A program made the position numbers and the translations under genes. Under the pieces are notes generated by a model. It saw nothing but the letters and a program-made list of their open reading frames with translations, was not told the DNA's origin and searched no databases. From Chitinophagales bacterium (GTDB lineage Bacteria; Bacteroidota; Bacteroidia; Chitinophagales; LD1): 64,000 nucleotides of DNA. Within the stretch, counting starts at the first letter, position 1, and every line of letters starts with the position of its first letter. Positions 1 to 7,639 of this stretch are shown in pieces. The stretch covers positions 62,001 to 126,000 of the forward strand of contig JAEUVA010000038.1 in the NCBI GenBank assembly GCA_016787045.1. The letters run 5' to 3'.

Positions 1-1898
1 CCTTATCGTACAACAACAACTTGCGTTTTTCAGAAGGTACCCGCACCCGTATAGATGCCGATGGCTCGCTGTACAGCGACTATACTGATGACCGCTACAA
101 CAACTCTGTAACCACTGCTGCATTAGCCAGCTTAGGCATAATTATTAAAAACAATCATAAGATAACGCTACGCAATATTTACACCATCAACTCAGACAAT
201 AACATCTTTATGCGCGATGGGGTAAGTTACTTTAGCGCCACCGAACAACGCAGAACCAGCTTGGAATTTACGAGTGCCCGTGTATTAAACACCAACCTAT
301 CGGGAGAACACATATTTGGAAACAACCTAAAGTGGAAATGGAATGGCGGTGTAGTGATGGTGAACCGCGAGCAACCCAAAACTATGCGCTATAGTTACGA
401 GCGTTTTTATAGTAGTAGTGATACCACTCCTTATGGCCCTAATGGATACAACGGACAGTTTTTTTACCAAATACAAAATGGTGGCTCTGACCCTAAACTC
501 AGTGCCTTGTTTTATAGCAACTTAGTAGAGCGCGTGTACAATGCAGGTACAGACCTTACCATACCTTTCGAAATCAAGAAAAACAAACAAGCCGTTACTG
601 TGGGCTACTATTTTCAGCAGCGCCAGCGCGAGTTTAACGCACGCAACTTGTTTTTTGATTACACCAGCGCCAGCTACAGCAGCGACTCTATGTTTTTTGA
701 CCAAAACGTAGATAACATCATCAACCAGCAAAATTTTGACAACGGCAAACTCACCCTTAATCAGGTGGCTTTCCCCAGCGATATGTACAACGCCAAAGCT
801 ACCACACATGCCGCTTATGTGATGATGGAAAACAACATTGGCTCGCGCTTTAAAGCCGTGTGGGGCTTCCGTTTTGAGCAGTTTAAACAATCGCTCACTT
901 CGCCCGCCAAAATTGATTTTGATATTATCCCCGACCCAGAAGGCGGAGCACCTACCATCCAATCTAAACTGGTGGATACTACCTACTACAAAAACTACTA
1001 CAGCGGAGCGTACAAAGCCGATAGTTTGGGCAATGTAAAAATGGCTTTCCCGTTGCTGCCATCTGTAAATTTGATTTACAAACTGACCGAAGAAATGAAC
1101 CTCCGCGCTTCTTATTCGCAGAGCATGAGCCGCCCCGAGTTTCGTGAGGTCTCGCCATTTGTGTATTACGATTTTGTGCGCGATGTGAACCTGACCGGCA
1201 ACGTAAACCTGCTGCAAACATTCATTCATAATGCCGATTTGCGCTGGGAGTGGTACATGGGCAAAGGGCAAATGATTTCTGCCGGAGTGTTCTATAAAAA
1301 CTTCACCAATACCATTGAGCTAAATGCCATTGGTGCCGGTGGTGTACCACAGTTTGTATACAGCAACGCCCGTAAAGCCAACCTGGTAGGTGCCGAAATA
1401 GAATTGCGCAAAAATTTTGGTTTTGCTCACCCTAAGTTAGAAGACCTCGTGTTGACCACAAACGTAGCATACATCTACAGCCGTGTGGACTTGCGCAACG
1501 TAAAAAACAGCGCGGGCGAAGAACTCAAGCGCGGTATGCAAGGCCAATCGCCATACATTGTAAACGTGGGCTTAAGCTACATGCACCCCAAAACAAAAAC
1601 CGGTGCATCGTTACTTTACAATCAGGTAGGCCAACGTTTGTACGCCATTGGCGAAGTGGGAAACCCAAGTTGGTACGAGCACTGGAGACCACTATTGGAT
1701 ATGCAGATTATTCAGAAACTTTGGAAGGATAAAATTACCCTGCGCTTTACTATCAGCGACATCATTGCCCGCAAGAGTATTTTCTACCAAAATCAAACAC
1801 CTGACAAAGAGCGCTTTTATCAGCCCGGCAAAGACCGCGTAGTACTCAGCGAAAAAAATTACCGCACGTACTCGGTGAATGTGAGCTTTAATTTTTAA
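1..1898 (+). CDS. TonB-dependent outer-membrane receptor, C-terminal part (5' end outside window)
   Basis: The reading frame is open from the first bases of the window, so this is the 3' part of a longer gene; about 630 residues are visible. They consist almost entirely of alternating hydrophobic/polar strands rich in Tyr, Asn and aromatic residues, as in the 22-strand barrel of TonB-dependent receptors. A segment near 1110-1210 (SQSMSRPEF, then an aromatic strand and LTGNVNL) is typical of the C-terminal barrel of Bacteroidota receptors of the outer-membrane beta-barrel family. The protein ends in the aromatic strand VNVSFNF, as expected for BAM-dependent insertion. The plug domain and any carboxypeptidase-like N-terminal domain lie upstream. 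The substrate cannot be told; no SusD partner follows. A strong hairpin terminator lies just downstream. Confidence 0.9.
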   Translation, partial: LSYNNNLRFSEGTRTRIDADGSLYSDYTDDRYNNSVTTAALASLGIIIKNNHKITLRNIYTINSDNNIFMRDGVSYFSATEQRRTSLEFTSARVLNTNLSGEHIFGNNLKWKWNGGVVMVNREQPKTMRYSYERFYSSSDTTPYGPNGYNGQFFYQIQNGGSDPKLSALFYSNLVERVYNAGTDLTIPFEIKKNKQAVTVGYYFQQRQREFNARNLFFDYTSASYSSDSMFFDQNVDNIINQQNFDNGKLTLNQVAFPSDMYNAKATTHAAYVMMENNIGSRFKAVWGFRFEQFKQSLTSPAKIDFDIIPDPEGGAPTIQSKLVDTTYYKNYYSGAYKADSLGNVKMAFPLLPSVNLIYKLTEEMNLRASYSQSMSRPEFREVSPFVYYDFVRDVNLTGNVNLLQTFIHNADLRWEWYMGKGQMISAGVFYKNFTNTIELNAIGAGGVPQFVYSNARKANLVGAEIELRKNFGFAHPKLEDLVLTTNVAYIYSRVDLRNVKNSAGEELKRGMQGQSPYIVNVGLSYMHPKTKTGASLLYNQVGQRLYAIGEVGNPSWYEHWRPLLDMQIIQKLWKDKITLRFTISDIIARKSIFYQNQTPDKERFYQPGKDRVVLSEKNYRTYSVNVSFNF

Positions 1899-1951
1899 GA
1901 CTGTCCGCCCATAAATAGTTAGACAAGCTCCACTTTGCCTAACAAAAAAAC

Positions 1952-1987
1952 AGCAGCCAAACAACCACAAGTTGTTTGGCTGCTTTT
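1952..1987 (+). terminator. Rho-independent terminator after the TonB receptor gene
   Basis: A perfect 14-bp stem (AGCAGCCAAACAAC with its complement) encloses the 5-base loop CACAA and runs into TTTT. It lies between the receptor stop codon and asd. It also argues against starting asd upstream of 2017, since that would place coding sequence in the hairpin. Confidence 0.85.
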
Positions 1988-1994
1988 ATATTCG
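1987..1994 (+). promoter_or_regulatory. Bacteroidota -7-like element upstream of asd
   Basis: TATATTCG is one mismatch from TAnnTTTG and ends 22 nt before the asd start. The same octamer occurs upstream of the chain-length regulator gene and of carB. No clear TTTG -33 box is seen at the right spacing. Confidence 0.35.
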
Positions 1995-2016
1995 CCCGCT
2001 CCAAAAACAAGTACAA

Positions 2017-3006
2017 ATGAAAGTAGCCGTAGTGGGTGCCACCGGATTGGTGGGCAGCAAAATGTTGCAAGTATTAGCCGAAAGAAATTTTCCGGTAACG
2101 GAGTTGATTCCTGTGGCCTCCGAAAAAAGCGTGGGCAAAAAAGTGGCTTTTAAAGGCCATGAATATGAAATTGTAAGTTGGCAAGCGGCTATTGACAAAA
2201 AACCACAAGTAGCTATCTTCTCGGCCGGTGGCTCTACCTCTAAAGAGCTGGCGCCTAAGTTTGCCGAAGCCGGCTGTACTGTTATTGATAATTCATCGGC
2301 ATGGCGTATGGAGCCAAACGTGCCCTTGGTAGTGCCCGAAGTGAATGCACACGTGCTTAAAACCACTGATAAAATTATTGCCAACCCCAATTGCAGCACC
2401 ATACAAATGGTTGTAGTGCTAAAGCCGCTGCATGAAAAATACAAGATAAAGCGAGTGGTTGTGAGCACCTACCAAAGCGTAACCGGCACCGGCAAAAAGG
2501 CGGTGGACCAAATGATGAACGAAAGAAAAGGAGTAAAAGGCGAAATGGCTTATGCGTATCAAATAGATATGAACGCCATACCACACATAGATGTTTTTTT
2601 GGATAACGGCTACACCAAAGAAGAAATGAAAATGGTGAACGAAACCAAAAAAATAATGGGGGATGGTAGCATCCGCGTAACGGCCACCACCGTGCGCATA
2701 CCCACCATTGGCGGGCATAGTGAGAGTGTAAACATTGAGTTTGAAAACGATTTTGATTTAGCTGAAGTGCGCCACATTCTCAGTAATTCACCGGGTGTGG
2801 TAGTGGTAGATGATGTAAAAAACCTGCAATACCCCATGCCTATACATGCGCACGATAAAGATGAAACTTTTGTGGGCCGCCTGCGCAGAGACGAAAGCCA
2901 GCCGAACACGCTCAACTGCTGGATTGTGAGCGATAACCTCCGCAAAGGAGCCGCTACCAATGCGGTACAGATTGCGGAGTATCTGGCAGAGAATAAGATG
3001 TTGTAA
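2017..3006 (+). CDS. asd: Aspartate-semialdehyde dehydrogenase
   Basis: Catalyses NADPH-dependent reduction of L-aspartyl-4-phosphate to aspartate semialdehyde, the branch point to lysine/diaminopimelate, threonine and methionine; cytosolic. The product has 329 residues, normal for the family. The N-terminal Rossmann motif VGATGLVG is followed by the catalytic cysteine in NPNCST (Cys126) and by the GGHSES segment carrying the active-site histidine. The ATG at 2017 is chosen because the protein then begins MKVAVVGATG; the in-frame extension upstream runs through the terminator hairpin. It stands alone between the receptor terminator and dut, with a -7-like element 22 nt upstream. Confidence 0.96.
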   Translation: MKVAVVGATGLVGSKMLQVLAERNFPVTELIPVASEKSVGKKVAFKGHEYEIVSWQAAIDKKPQVAIFSAGGSTSKELAPKFAEAGCTVIDNSSAWRMEPNVPLVVPEVNAHVLKTTDKIIANPNCSTIQMVVVLKPLHEKYKIKRVVVSTYQSVTGTGKKAVDQMMNERKGVKGEMAYAYQIDMNAIPHIDVFLDNGYTKEEMKMVNETKKIMGDGSIRVTATTVRIPTIGGHSESVNIEFENDFDLAEVRHILSNSPGVVVVDDVKNLQYPMPIHAHDKDETFVGRLRRDESQPNTLNCWIVSDNLRKGAATNAVQIAEYLAENKML

Positions 3007-3071
3007 GTTGCTTATTGTACTTCTATTACCAACCCTTTGCACTTCCGAAACTTTGTATTGGTTTGCTATTC

Positions 3072-3503
3072 ATGCTAATAAAAATCATCAACCGTAGCAG
3101 CAACCCGCTGCCCGCTTACGAAACTAACGGCAGTGCCGGTATGGATGTTCGCGCTTTTATAGATAGTGATGTGGTGCTTAAACCCATGCAGCGAATGCTT
3201 ATTCCCACCGGTTTATTTATTGAACTACCCGATGGCTACGAAGCGCAACTGCGCCCTCGCAGCGGGCTGGCTTTCAAAAGCGGCATTACGCTACCCAACA
3301 GCCCGGCTACTATTGATAGCGACTACCGGGGCGAAATAAAAGTAGCGCTCATCAATTTATCAGATACCGATTTTACAATTAAAAATGGCGACCGCATAGC
3401 ACAAATGATTATTGCCAAATACCAAAAGGTGGAGTGGCAAACCACCGAAAATCTATCTGACTCCGCACGCGGGGAGGGAGGGTTTGGGTCAACGGGGATG
3501 TGA
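3072..3503 (+). CDS. dut: dUTP diphosphatase
   Basis: Hydrolyses dUTP to dUMP and pyrophosphate, keeping uracil out of DNA and feeding dTMP synthesis. The 143-residue product shows the trimeric dUTPase motifs in order: GSAGMDVRA, the RPRSGLA loop, a TIDSDYRGE segment with the catalytic Asp, and the glycine-rich C-terminal arm RGEGGFGST that closes over the substrate. The start at 3072 gives the usual MLIKIINRS beginning. The stop codon is followed after one base by the left repeat of the four-helix-bundle cassette, so the cassette begins precisely at the end of dut. Confidence 0.96.
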   Translation: MLIKIINRSSNPLPAYETNGSAGMDVRAFIDSDVVLKPMQRMLIPTGLFIELPDGYEAQLRPRSGLAFKSGITLPNSPATIDSDYRGEIKVALINLSDTDFTIKNGDRIAQMIIAKYQKVEWQTTENLSDSARGEGGFGSTGM

Positions 3504-3504
3504 T

Positions 3505-3536
3505 GTTTTAAGTTTAAAGTTTGGAGTTTAAAGTTG
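3505..3536 (+). repeat. Left imperfect terminal inverted repeat of the four-helix-bundle cassette
   Basis: A 32-bp A/T-rich sequence made of AGTTTAAAG-type steps, starting GTTTTAAGTTTAAAGTTT. Compared base by base with the reverse complement of the repeat at 3980-4024 (starting from 4024), 25 of 32 positions match. Confidence 0.6.
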
Positions 3537-3559
3537 TGATACAAATTAATCATTGCATT

Positions 3560-4000
3560 ATGGCCACTATAAAACGATTTGAAGATTTGGAAGCATGGCA
3601 ATTGTCGAGTGAATTATCAAAAAGCATTTTCCAGCTAACCAAAAAAGAAGGGTTCAACAAAGATTATAAGTTAAAAGACCAAATTAATGATGCTAGCGGT
3701 TCTGCCATGGACAATATTGCTGAGGGTTTTGGAAGGGGTGGGCGCAACGAATTTGTCAATTTTTTATCGGTAACCAATGGCTCATTAAACGAGGTAAAGT
3801 CGCAACTTTACAGAGCTTTGGACAGAGAGTATATCTCACAAAATGAATTTGATACAATGTACCAACTGGCAGAGAATGCCACCGGCAAAACTGTAAATTC
3901 GATCAAATACCTCAACAGCAGTACACACTCCGGTACCAAGTTTAAAGATAGAACAGCTTCTAAAAGCACCGCCCCAAACAACTCAAAACCTAAAACTTAA
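3560..4000 (+). CDS. Four-helix-bundle protein (S23 / 23S rRNA intervening-sequence protein family)
   Basis: A 146-residue protein with the family hallmarks: N-terminal FEDLEAWQ, a central helix pair with DNIAEGFGRGG, and a later FLSVTNGSLNEVKSQL helix. Homologues were first found in intervening sequences of 23S rRNA genes, and a relative (Avd) is the accessory protein of diversity-generating retroelements; the molecular role of free-standing copies is unknown. No reverse transcriptase or variable repeat is nearby. The last residues (KPKT) are encoded by the right-hand flanking repeat, and the low-complexity Ser/Thr/Lys tail looks unselected. Start ATG 3560 gives the canonical MATIKRFEDL. Confidence 0.85.
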   Translation: MATIKRFEDLEAWQLSSELSKSIFQLTKKEGFNKDYKLKDQINDASGSAMDNIAEGFGRGGRNEFVNFLSVTNGSLNEVKSQLYRALDREYISQNEFDTMYQLAENATGKTVNSIKYLNSSTHSGTKFKDRTASKSTAPNNSKPKT

Positions 4001-4024
4001 AACCCAAGACTTAAAACTCAAAAC
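3980..4024 (+). repeat. Right imperfect inverted repeat of the four-helix-bundle cassette
   Basis: A 45-bp A/C-rich stretch of AAAACTTAAAAC-type steps. It overlaps the end of the four-helix-bundle gene and forms the whole leader of the following nucleotidyltransferase gene. Its reverse complement matches the left repeat at 25 of 32 positions. Confidence 0.6.
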
Positions 4025-4025
4025 C

Positions 4026-5033
4026 ATGCGCATAATCATCCCAATGGCCGGATGGGGCACACGCCTAAGGCCGCACACACTCACCATTCCTAAGCCCATG
4101 CTACCTATTGCCGGCAAGCCCATTGTACAACGGCTGGTAGAGGACTTAATGAAAAGCACTAATGAAAAGATAGAAGACATTGTGTTTATCATCCGCGAAG
4201 ATTTTGGTAAAAAAATTGAGGAGCAACTGCTAAGCATAGCAGCCGGAGTAAATACCCCCGGACACATTCGCTACCAAGATGTGCCACTCGGCACCGCACA
4301 TGCCACTTTATGTGCCGGAGATTTTTTGAAAGGAAACATCATAGTGGCTTTTGCCGATACGCTTTTTAAGGCCGATTACAAAATGGACACCAGCAAAGAC
4401 GGCATTATTTGGGTGCAAAAAGTAGATAAGCCCGAGGCCTTTGGTGTGGTAAAATTGGATGCCAACGGAGTGATTACCGAGTTTGTAGAAAAACCCAAAG
4501 AGTTTGTATCTGACCTAGCCATTATAGGCATTTACTACTTTAAAGATGGTGAGTATCTGCGCAGCGAGATGCAATATTTGTTGGATAACGGCATTCAACA
4601 AAAAGGTGAGTACTGGCTCACCGATGCTATGGAAAACATGAAGCGCAAAGGCACTCAGTTTTACAAAGGCGAGGTGGACGAATGGTTAGATTGCGGCAAC
4701 AAAGATGCTACCGTGTTTACCAATCAACGAGTTTTAGAATTTTTATCCAACGAAAAACTCGTACACCCATCCGCAGTTGTGGAAAGCAGCACCATTATAC
4801 ATCCCTGTTTTATAGACGAAGGAGTAGTAATAAAAAATGCGGTAGTAGGCCCGCATGTATCTATCGGTAAAAACTCTGTAGTTGAAAATTGCGTACTTAA
4901 AAACAGCATCGTGCAAACCGGTACCACTTTAAAAAATAAGTTAATAGCCAATAGCATGATTGGGAATAATGTTAAACTTGAAGGCCGCTTTGACGATTTG
5001 AGCATAGGCGACCACAACACCATCAGCGAATGA
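4026..5033 (+). CDS. Sugar-phosphate nucleotidyltransferase with left-handed beta-helix tail
   Basis: Transfers a nucleotidyl group to a sugar 1-phosphate to make an NDP-sugar for envelope polysaccharide. The 335-residue product begins with the family signature MAGWGTRLRPHT followed by PKPMLPIAGKPI, where Arg and Lys contact the NTP phosphates. It continues through a GTAHA loop, VEKPKE and a conserved WLDCGN segment. From about residue 245 the hexapeptide-like pattern (SSTIIHP, VVIKNAVVG, IGKNSVVENC) indicates a left-handed beta-helix. Glucose-1-phosphate thymidylyltransferase or mannose-1-phosphate guanylyltransferase are the nearest functional classes; the sugar and base are not settled. 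The stop overlaps the next start by 4 nt (ATGA). Confidence 0.85.
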   Translation: MRIIIPMAGWGTRLRPHTLTIPKPMLPIAGKPIVQRLVEDLMKSTNEKIEDIVFIIREDFGKKIEEQLLSIAAGVNTPGHIRYQDVPLGTAHATLCAGDFLKGNIIVAFADTLFKADYKMDTSKDGIIWVQKVDKPEAFGVVKLDANGVITEFVEKPKEFVSDLAIIGIYYFKDGEYLRSEMQYLLDNGIQQKGEYWLTDAMENMKRKGTQFYKGEVDEWLDCGNKDATVFTNQRVLEFLSNEKLVHPSAVVESSTIIHPCFIDEGVVIKNAVVGPHVSIGKNSVVENCVLKNSIVQTGTTLKNKLIANSMIGNNVKLEGRFDDLSIGDHNTISE

Positions 5034-6793
5034 TTATTTACCAACATCACCGATTTTTATTTAGCTTTTGTTTAGCCCTGTTTTTTGTGGCTGCCACTGC
5101 CAGCGCAAGCGATAAAGAGAGCAAGCGCAAAAAGAAAGACGATAAGCAGACCGGTGCAGTTAACGCTGCATACGACCCTAAAATTGAGCAACTGCTTTTA
5201 GATGCCGAAAAAGCCAAAATCACCGAAGATTGGGATGCCGCGATTACCGGCTATAAAGACATTTTGAAAGCCGACCCCGCCAATGGCAATGCGTACTTTC
5301 AGTTAGCACAGATTTACAACAACCAAATGAAATGGGTCGAGGCAGAAAATGCTGCCTTGGCTGCCGTAAAGGCAGATGGAACCAACAAATGGTTTTTAGA
5401 ACAATTGGCCAGCATCTACATGAACCAGGGCAAGGGTAAAGAGGCCTTGGAAGCATACAAAACACTCACCCAAAAATTTCCGAACAACCCTGATTACTAC
5501 CTCAACCTCGGCTACTTGTATTCGCGAGTGGCGCAGTACGATAATGCCATAAAAATTTACGACCAGTTTGAGAAAAACTTTGGCATAGATGAGCAAGTAA
5601 TTGAAGAGAAAAAAAATCTGTACCTGCGGCTTAACAAGTTTAACGAAGCCGTAAACGAAGTCAAAAAACTGCAAGACGCTTTTCCGGGTGAAGCCGAATA
5701 TTTACTGCAAGAAGCCGAGCTATACCGAGCCAATAAAATGAAAGACAAGGCCATAGCTATATATAAAAAAATATTAGAATCCGAACCGGATAACCCGCAA
5801 GCTCAGCTAGGGCTTACGAGTTTAACCATTACCAGCCCGAGCGGAGAGCAAAGCATTGAAAACCTTCGGGGTATTTTTCAGAACGACAAAGTAGGTATTG
5901 ATACCAAAATCAGCATTCTGTTGCTTACTTATGTGCAAAGCAACAGCAAAGACCCGGCTAAACGAAAAGAGGCATTAGAACTTGCTGAAATACTAACCGA
6001 TGTACACCCTACCGAAGCCAAAGCCCATGCCATGAAAGGCGATTTGCTGTACATGGATGAGCAAGATGATAAAGCATTGGCGGCTTATCAAAAAGCACTG
6101 GAACTCAATAAAGATGTAGTGCAGGTTTGGCAAAATGTAATTTTGATTTACAACAGCAAGCGCGATTGGAGCAATTCCCTCAAAACATCTGCCGAAGCCA
6201 TTGAACTTTTCCCTAATCAGGCATTGTTGTACCTGCTAAAAGGTGGTGCTGAGTACCAACTTAAACAGTACGAGAAAGCTTTGAAGACATTTGTAAAAGG
6301 CGAAAAAATGAGTGCTGACAATGCCAAGTTGCGCGCACAGTTTTTATCCAATTTGGGCGATGTGTATCACAGTTTAAACCAACACACCGAAAGCGACAGC
6401 GCTTATGAAAAATCGCTGAAGCTGGATGGCGACAATGCGTATGTGCTCAACAACTACAGCTACTACCTCAGCTTGCGCAAACACAACTTAGAGCGGGCTA
6501 AACAAATGAGCGGATACAGCAACCAGTTAGAGCCCAACAACAGTTCTTTCTTAGACACCTACGCCTGGATTTTGTTTCAACTCAAAGACTACAAAGGAGC
6601 CAAAGAGTGGCAGGAAAAAGCCCTCAAAGCCAGTGAAGACCAAAGCAGCACACTGCTTGAACACTATGGCGATATTCTTTATATGCTGGGCAACAAGTCT
6701 GACGCCATGGCCAATTGGAAAAAAGCCAAAGAACTTGGTACCGACTCAGATACACTTGACCGCAAAATTGCCGAACAAAAATTTGTAGAGTAG
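5030..6793 (+). CDS. Exported tetratricopeptide-repeat protein
   Basis: A 587-residue protein with an N-terminal signal peptide (hydrophobic FSFCLALFFVAATASAS) and then TPR units over nearly its whole length. Examples are WDAAITGYKDILKADPANG near residue 68, KDKAIAIYKKILESEPDNP near 240 and DKALAAYQKALELNKD near 350. TPR arrays are protein-protein scaffolds, so this is likely a periplasmic or membrane-associated assembly factor. It is translationally coupled to the upstream nucleotidyltransferase and is followed by DUF4292 and EnvC-like genes. From memory this order recurs in Bacteroidota, which suggests a common envelope role; no enzymatic motif is visible. Confidence 0.85.
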   Translation: MIIYQHHRFLFSFCLALFFVAATASASDKESKRKKKDDKQTGAVNAAYDPKIEQLLLDAEKAKITEDWDAAITGYKDILKADPANGNAYFQLAQIYNNQMKWVEAENAALAAVKADGTNKWFLEQLASIYMNQGKGKEALEAYKTLTQKFPNNPDYYLNLGYLYSRVAQYDNAIKIYDQFEKNFGIDEQVIEEKKNLYLRLNKFNEAVNEVKKLQDAFPGEAEYLLQEAELYRANKMKDKAIAIYKKILESEPDNPQAQLGLTSLTITSPSGEQSIENLRGIFQNDKVGIDTKISILLLTYVQSNSKDPAKRKEALELAEILTDVHPTEAKAHAMKGDLLYMDEQDDKALAAYQKALELNKDVVQVWQNVILIYNSKRDWSNSLKTSAEAIELFPNQALLYLLKGGAEYQLKQYEKALKTFVKGEKMSADNAKLRAQFLSNLGDVYHSLNQHTESDSAYEKSLKLDGDNAYVLNNYSYYLSLRKHNLERAKQMSGYSNQLEPNNSSFLDTYAWILFQLKDYKGAKEWQEKALKASEDQSSTLLEHYGDILYMLGNKSDAMANWKKAKELGTDSDTLDRKIAEQKFVE

Positions 6794-6838
6794 CTGCTCT
6801 TGGCAATTTCTGGCATTGTTTTTTTAAGTTAATATCCC

Positions 6839-7639
6839 ATGCACAAAAATATTCTCTGTTTAGTACTTATTATTTTTTCAGTTTGTGTTTCTGCGCAAAA
6901 GAAACCCGCTATAGACAAAGAATGGGAGCGCTACATGGACTCGCTGATTGCAGCTAACCCGTATGCACAAATACCGTTTGATACACTGCTGGCTCGCGTG
7001 TATGCCAACCAGTTAGATTACAAAACCGTATCGGCCCGCACCAAGTTAATGTGGGATAACAGCGAAACCAAGCAGGAGTTTCAGGGCACTATCCGCTTGG
7101 TAAAAGACAGTATAATTTGGGGAAGTTTGTTTGGCGCCATGGGGGTAGAAGGTGCACGCATTTTGCTTACTCCCGATACGTTTAAAATCATCAACAAACT
7201 CAATAACCAATACGCCATCCGCGATTTTAAGTTTTTGCAAGATTGGTTGCTTTTTCCGGTAACTTTTAAAATGGTGCAACAAACCTTAGCCGGCCAAAAG
7301 GTGGATATTGGCGAAGTGGCCTCTGCCGCTTTTTGGCACGATAGTGCTTATGTGATTTATTACGAAACCGATAAACTGCAAGAAAAAATATGGGTGCAGC
7401 CACAAAACTACACCATCACCAAAATGGTGTTGATAGACAAAGCACTGCAACAAGACATGCTAATTACCTTTGACGGATATACTGATTTGAACGGAAAACC
7501 GTTTTCCTATAAACGGAGCGTTGAAATCAACCGCGGAACATATATAGTTAAACTGACCATAGATGTTACGCGAATTATCGTCAACGAGCCGGTAGATTTG
7601 CCCTTTGAGATCACCGACCGTTACAAAATAGTAGAATGA
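6839..7639 (+). CDS. DUF4292 family exported protein (LolB/LppM-like fold)
   Basis: A 266-residue protein with a clear signal peptide (LCLVLIIFSVCVSAQ) and a body that matches the DUF4292 family as I know it. An early KTVSARTKLMW strand is followed by a segment on resistance to deformation (IRLVKDSIIWGSLFGAMGVE) and a long series of antiparallel strands. The family is Bacteroidota-specific and related to the lipoprotein-binding LolB/LolA fold, so a role in lipid or lipoprotein handling in the periplasm is plausible but unproven. The signal peptide ends SAQ rather than in a lipobox. The gene overlaps the following EnvC-like gene by 4 nt. Confidence 0.75.
   Translation: MHKNILCLVLIIFSVCVSAQKKPAIDKEWERYMDSLIAANPYAQIPFDTLLARVYANQLDYKTVSARTKLMWDNSETKQEFQGTIRLVKDSIIWGSLFGAMGVEGARILLTPDTFKIINKLNNQYAIRDFKFLQDWLLFPVTFKMVQQTLAGQKVDIGEVASAAFWHDSAYVIYYETDKLQEKIWVQPQNYTITKMVLIDKALQQDMLITFDGYTDLNGKPFSYKRSVEINRGTYIVKLTIDVTRIIVNEPVDLPFEITDRYKIVE

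Larger units (their letters stand above)
3505..4024 (+). mobile_element. Putative 520-bp cassette: four-helix-bundle gene between inverted repeats
   Basis: The unit starts 2 nt after the dut stop codon and ends 1 nt before the ATG of the nucleotidyltransferase gene. It has related A/T-rich repeats in inverted orientation at both ends and one gene inside. No transposase or clear target duplication is seen. Calling it mobile is inference from the ends and from its placement inside an otherwise tight gene run. Confidence 0.4.

Noticed and set aside
522..1271. A 249-codon minus-strand reading frame within the TonB receptor gene
   Set aside because: The plus frame has unmistakable barrel motifs over the same bases. 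The antisense product is His/Val-rich with no recognisable domain.
3505..4024. A diversity-generating retroelement, suggested by the Avd-related four-helix-bundle protein
   Set aside because: No reverse transcriptase, template repeat or variable repeat was found nearby; the protein resembles the rRNA intervening-sequence type.
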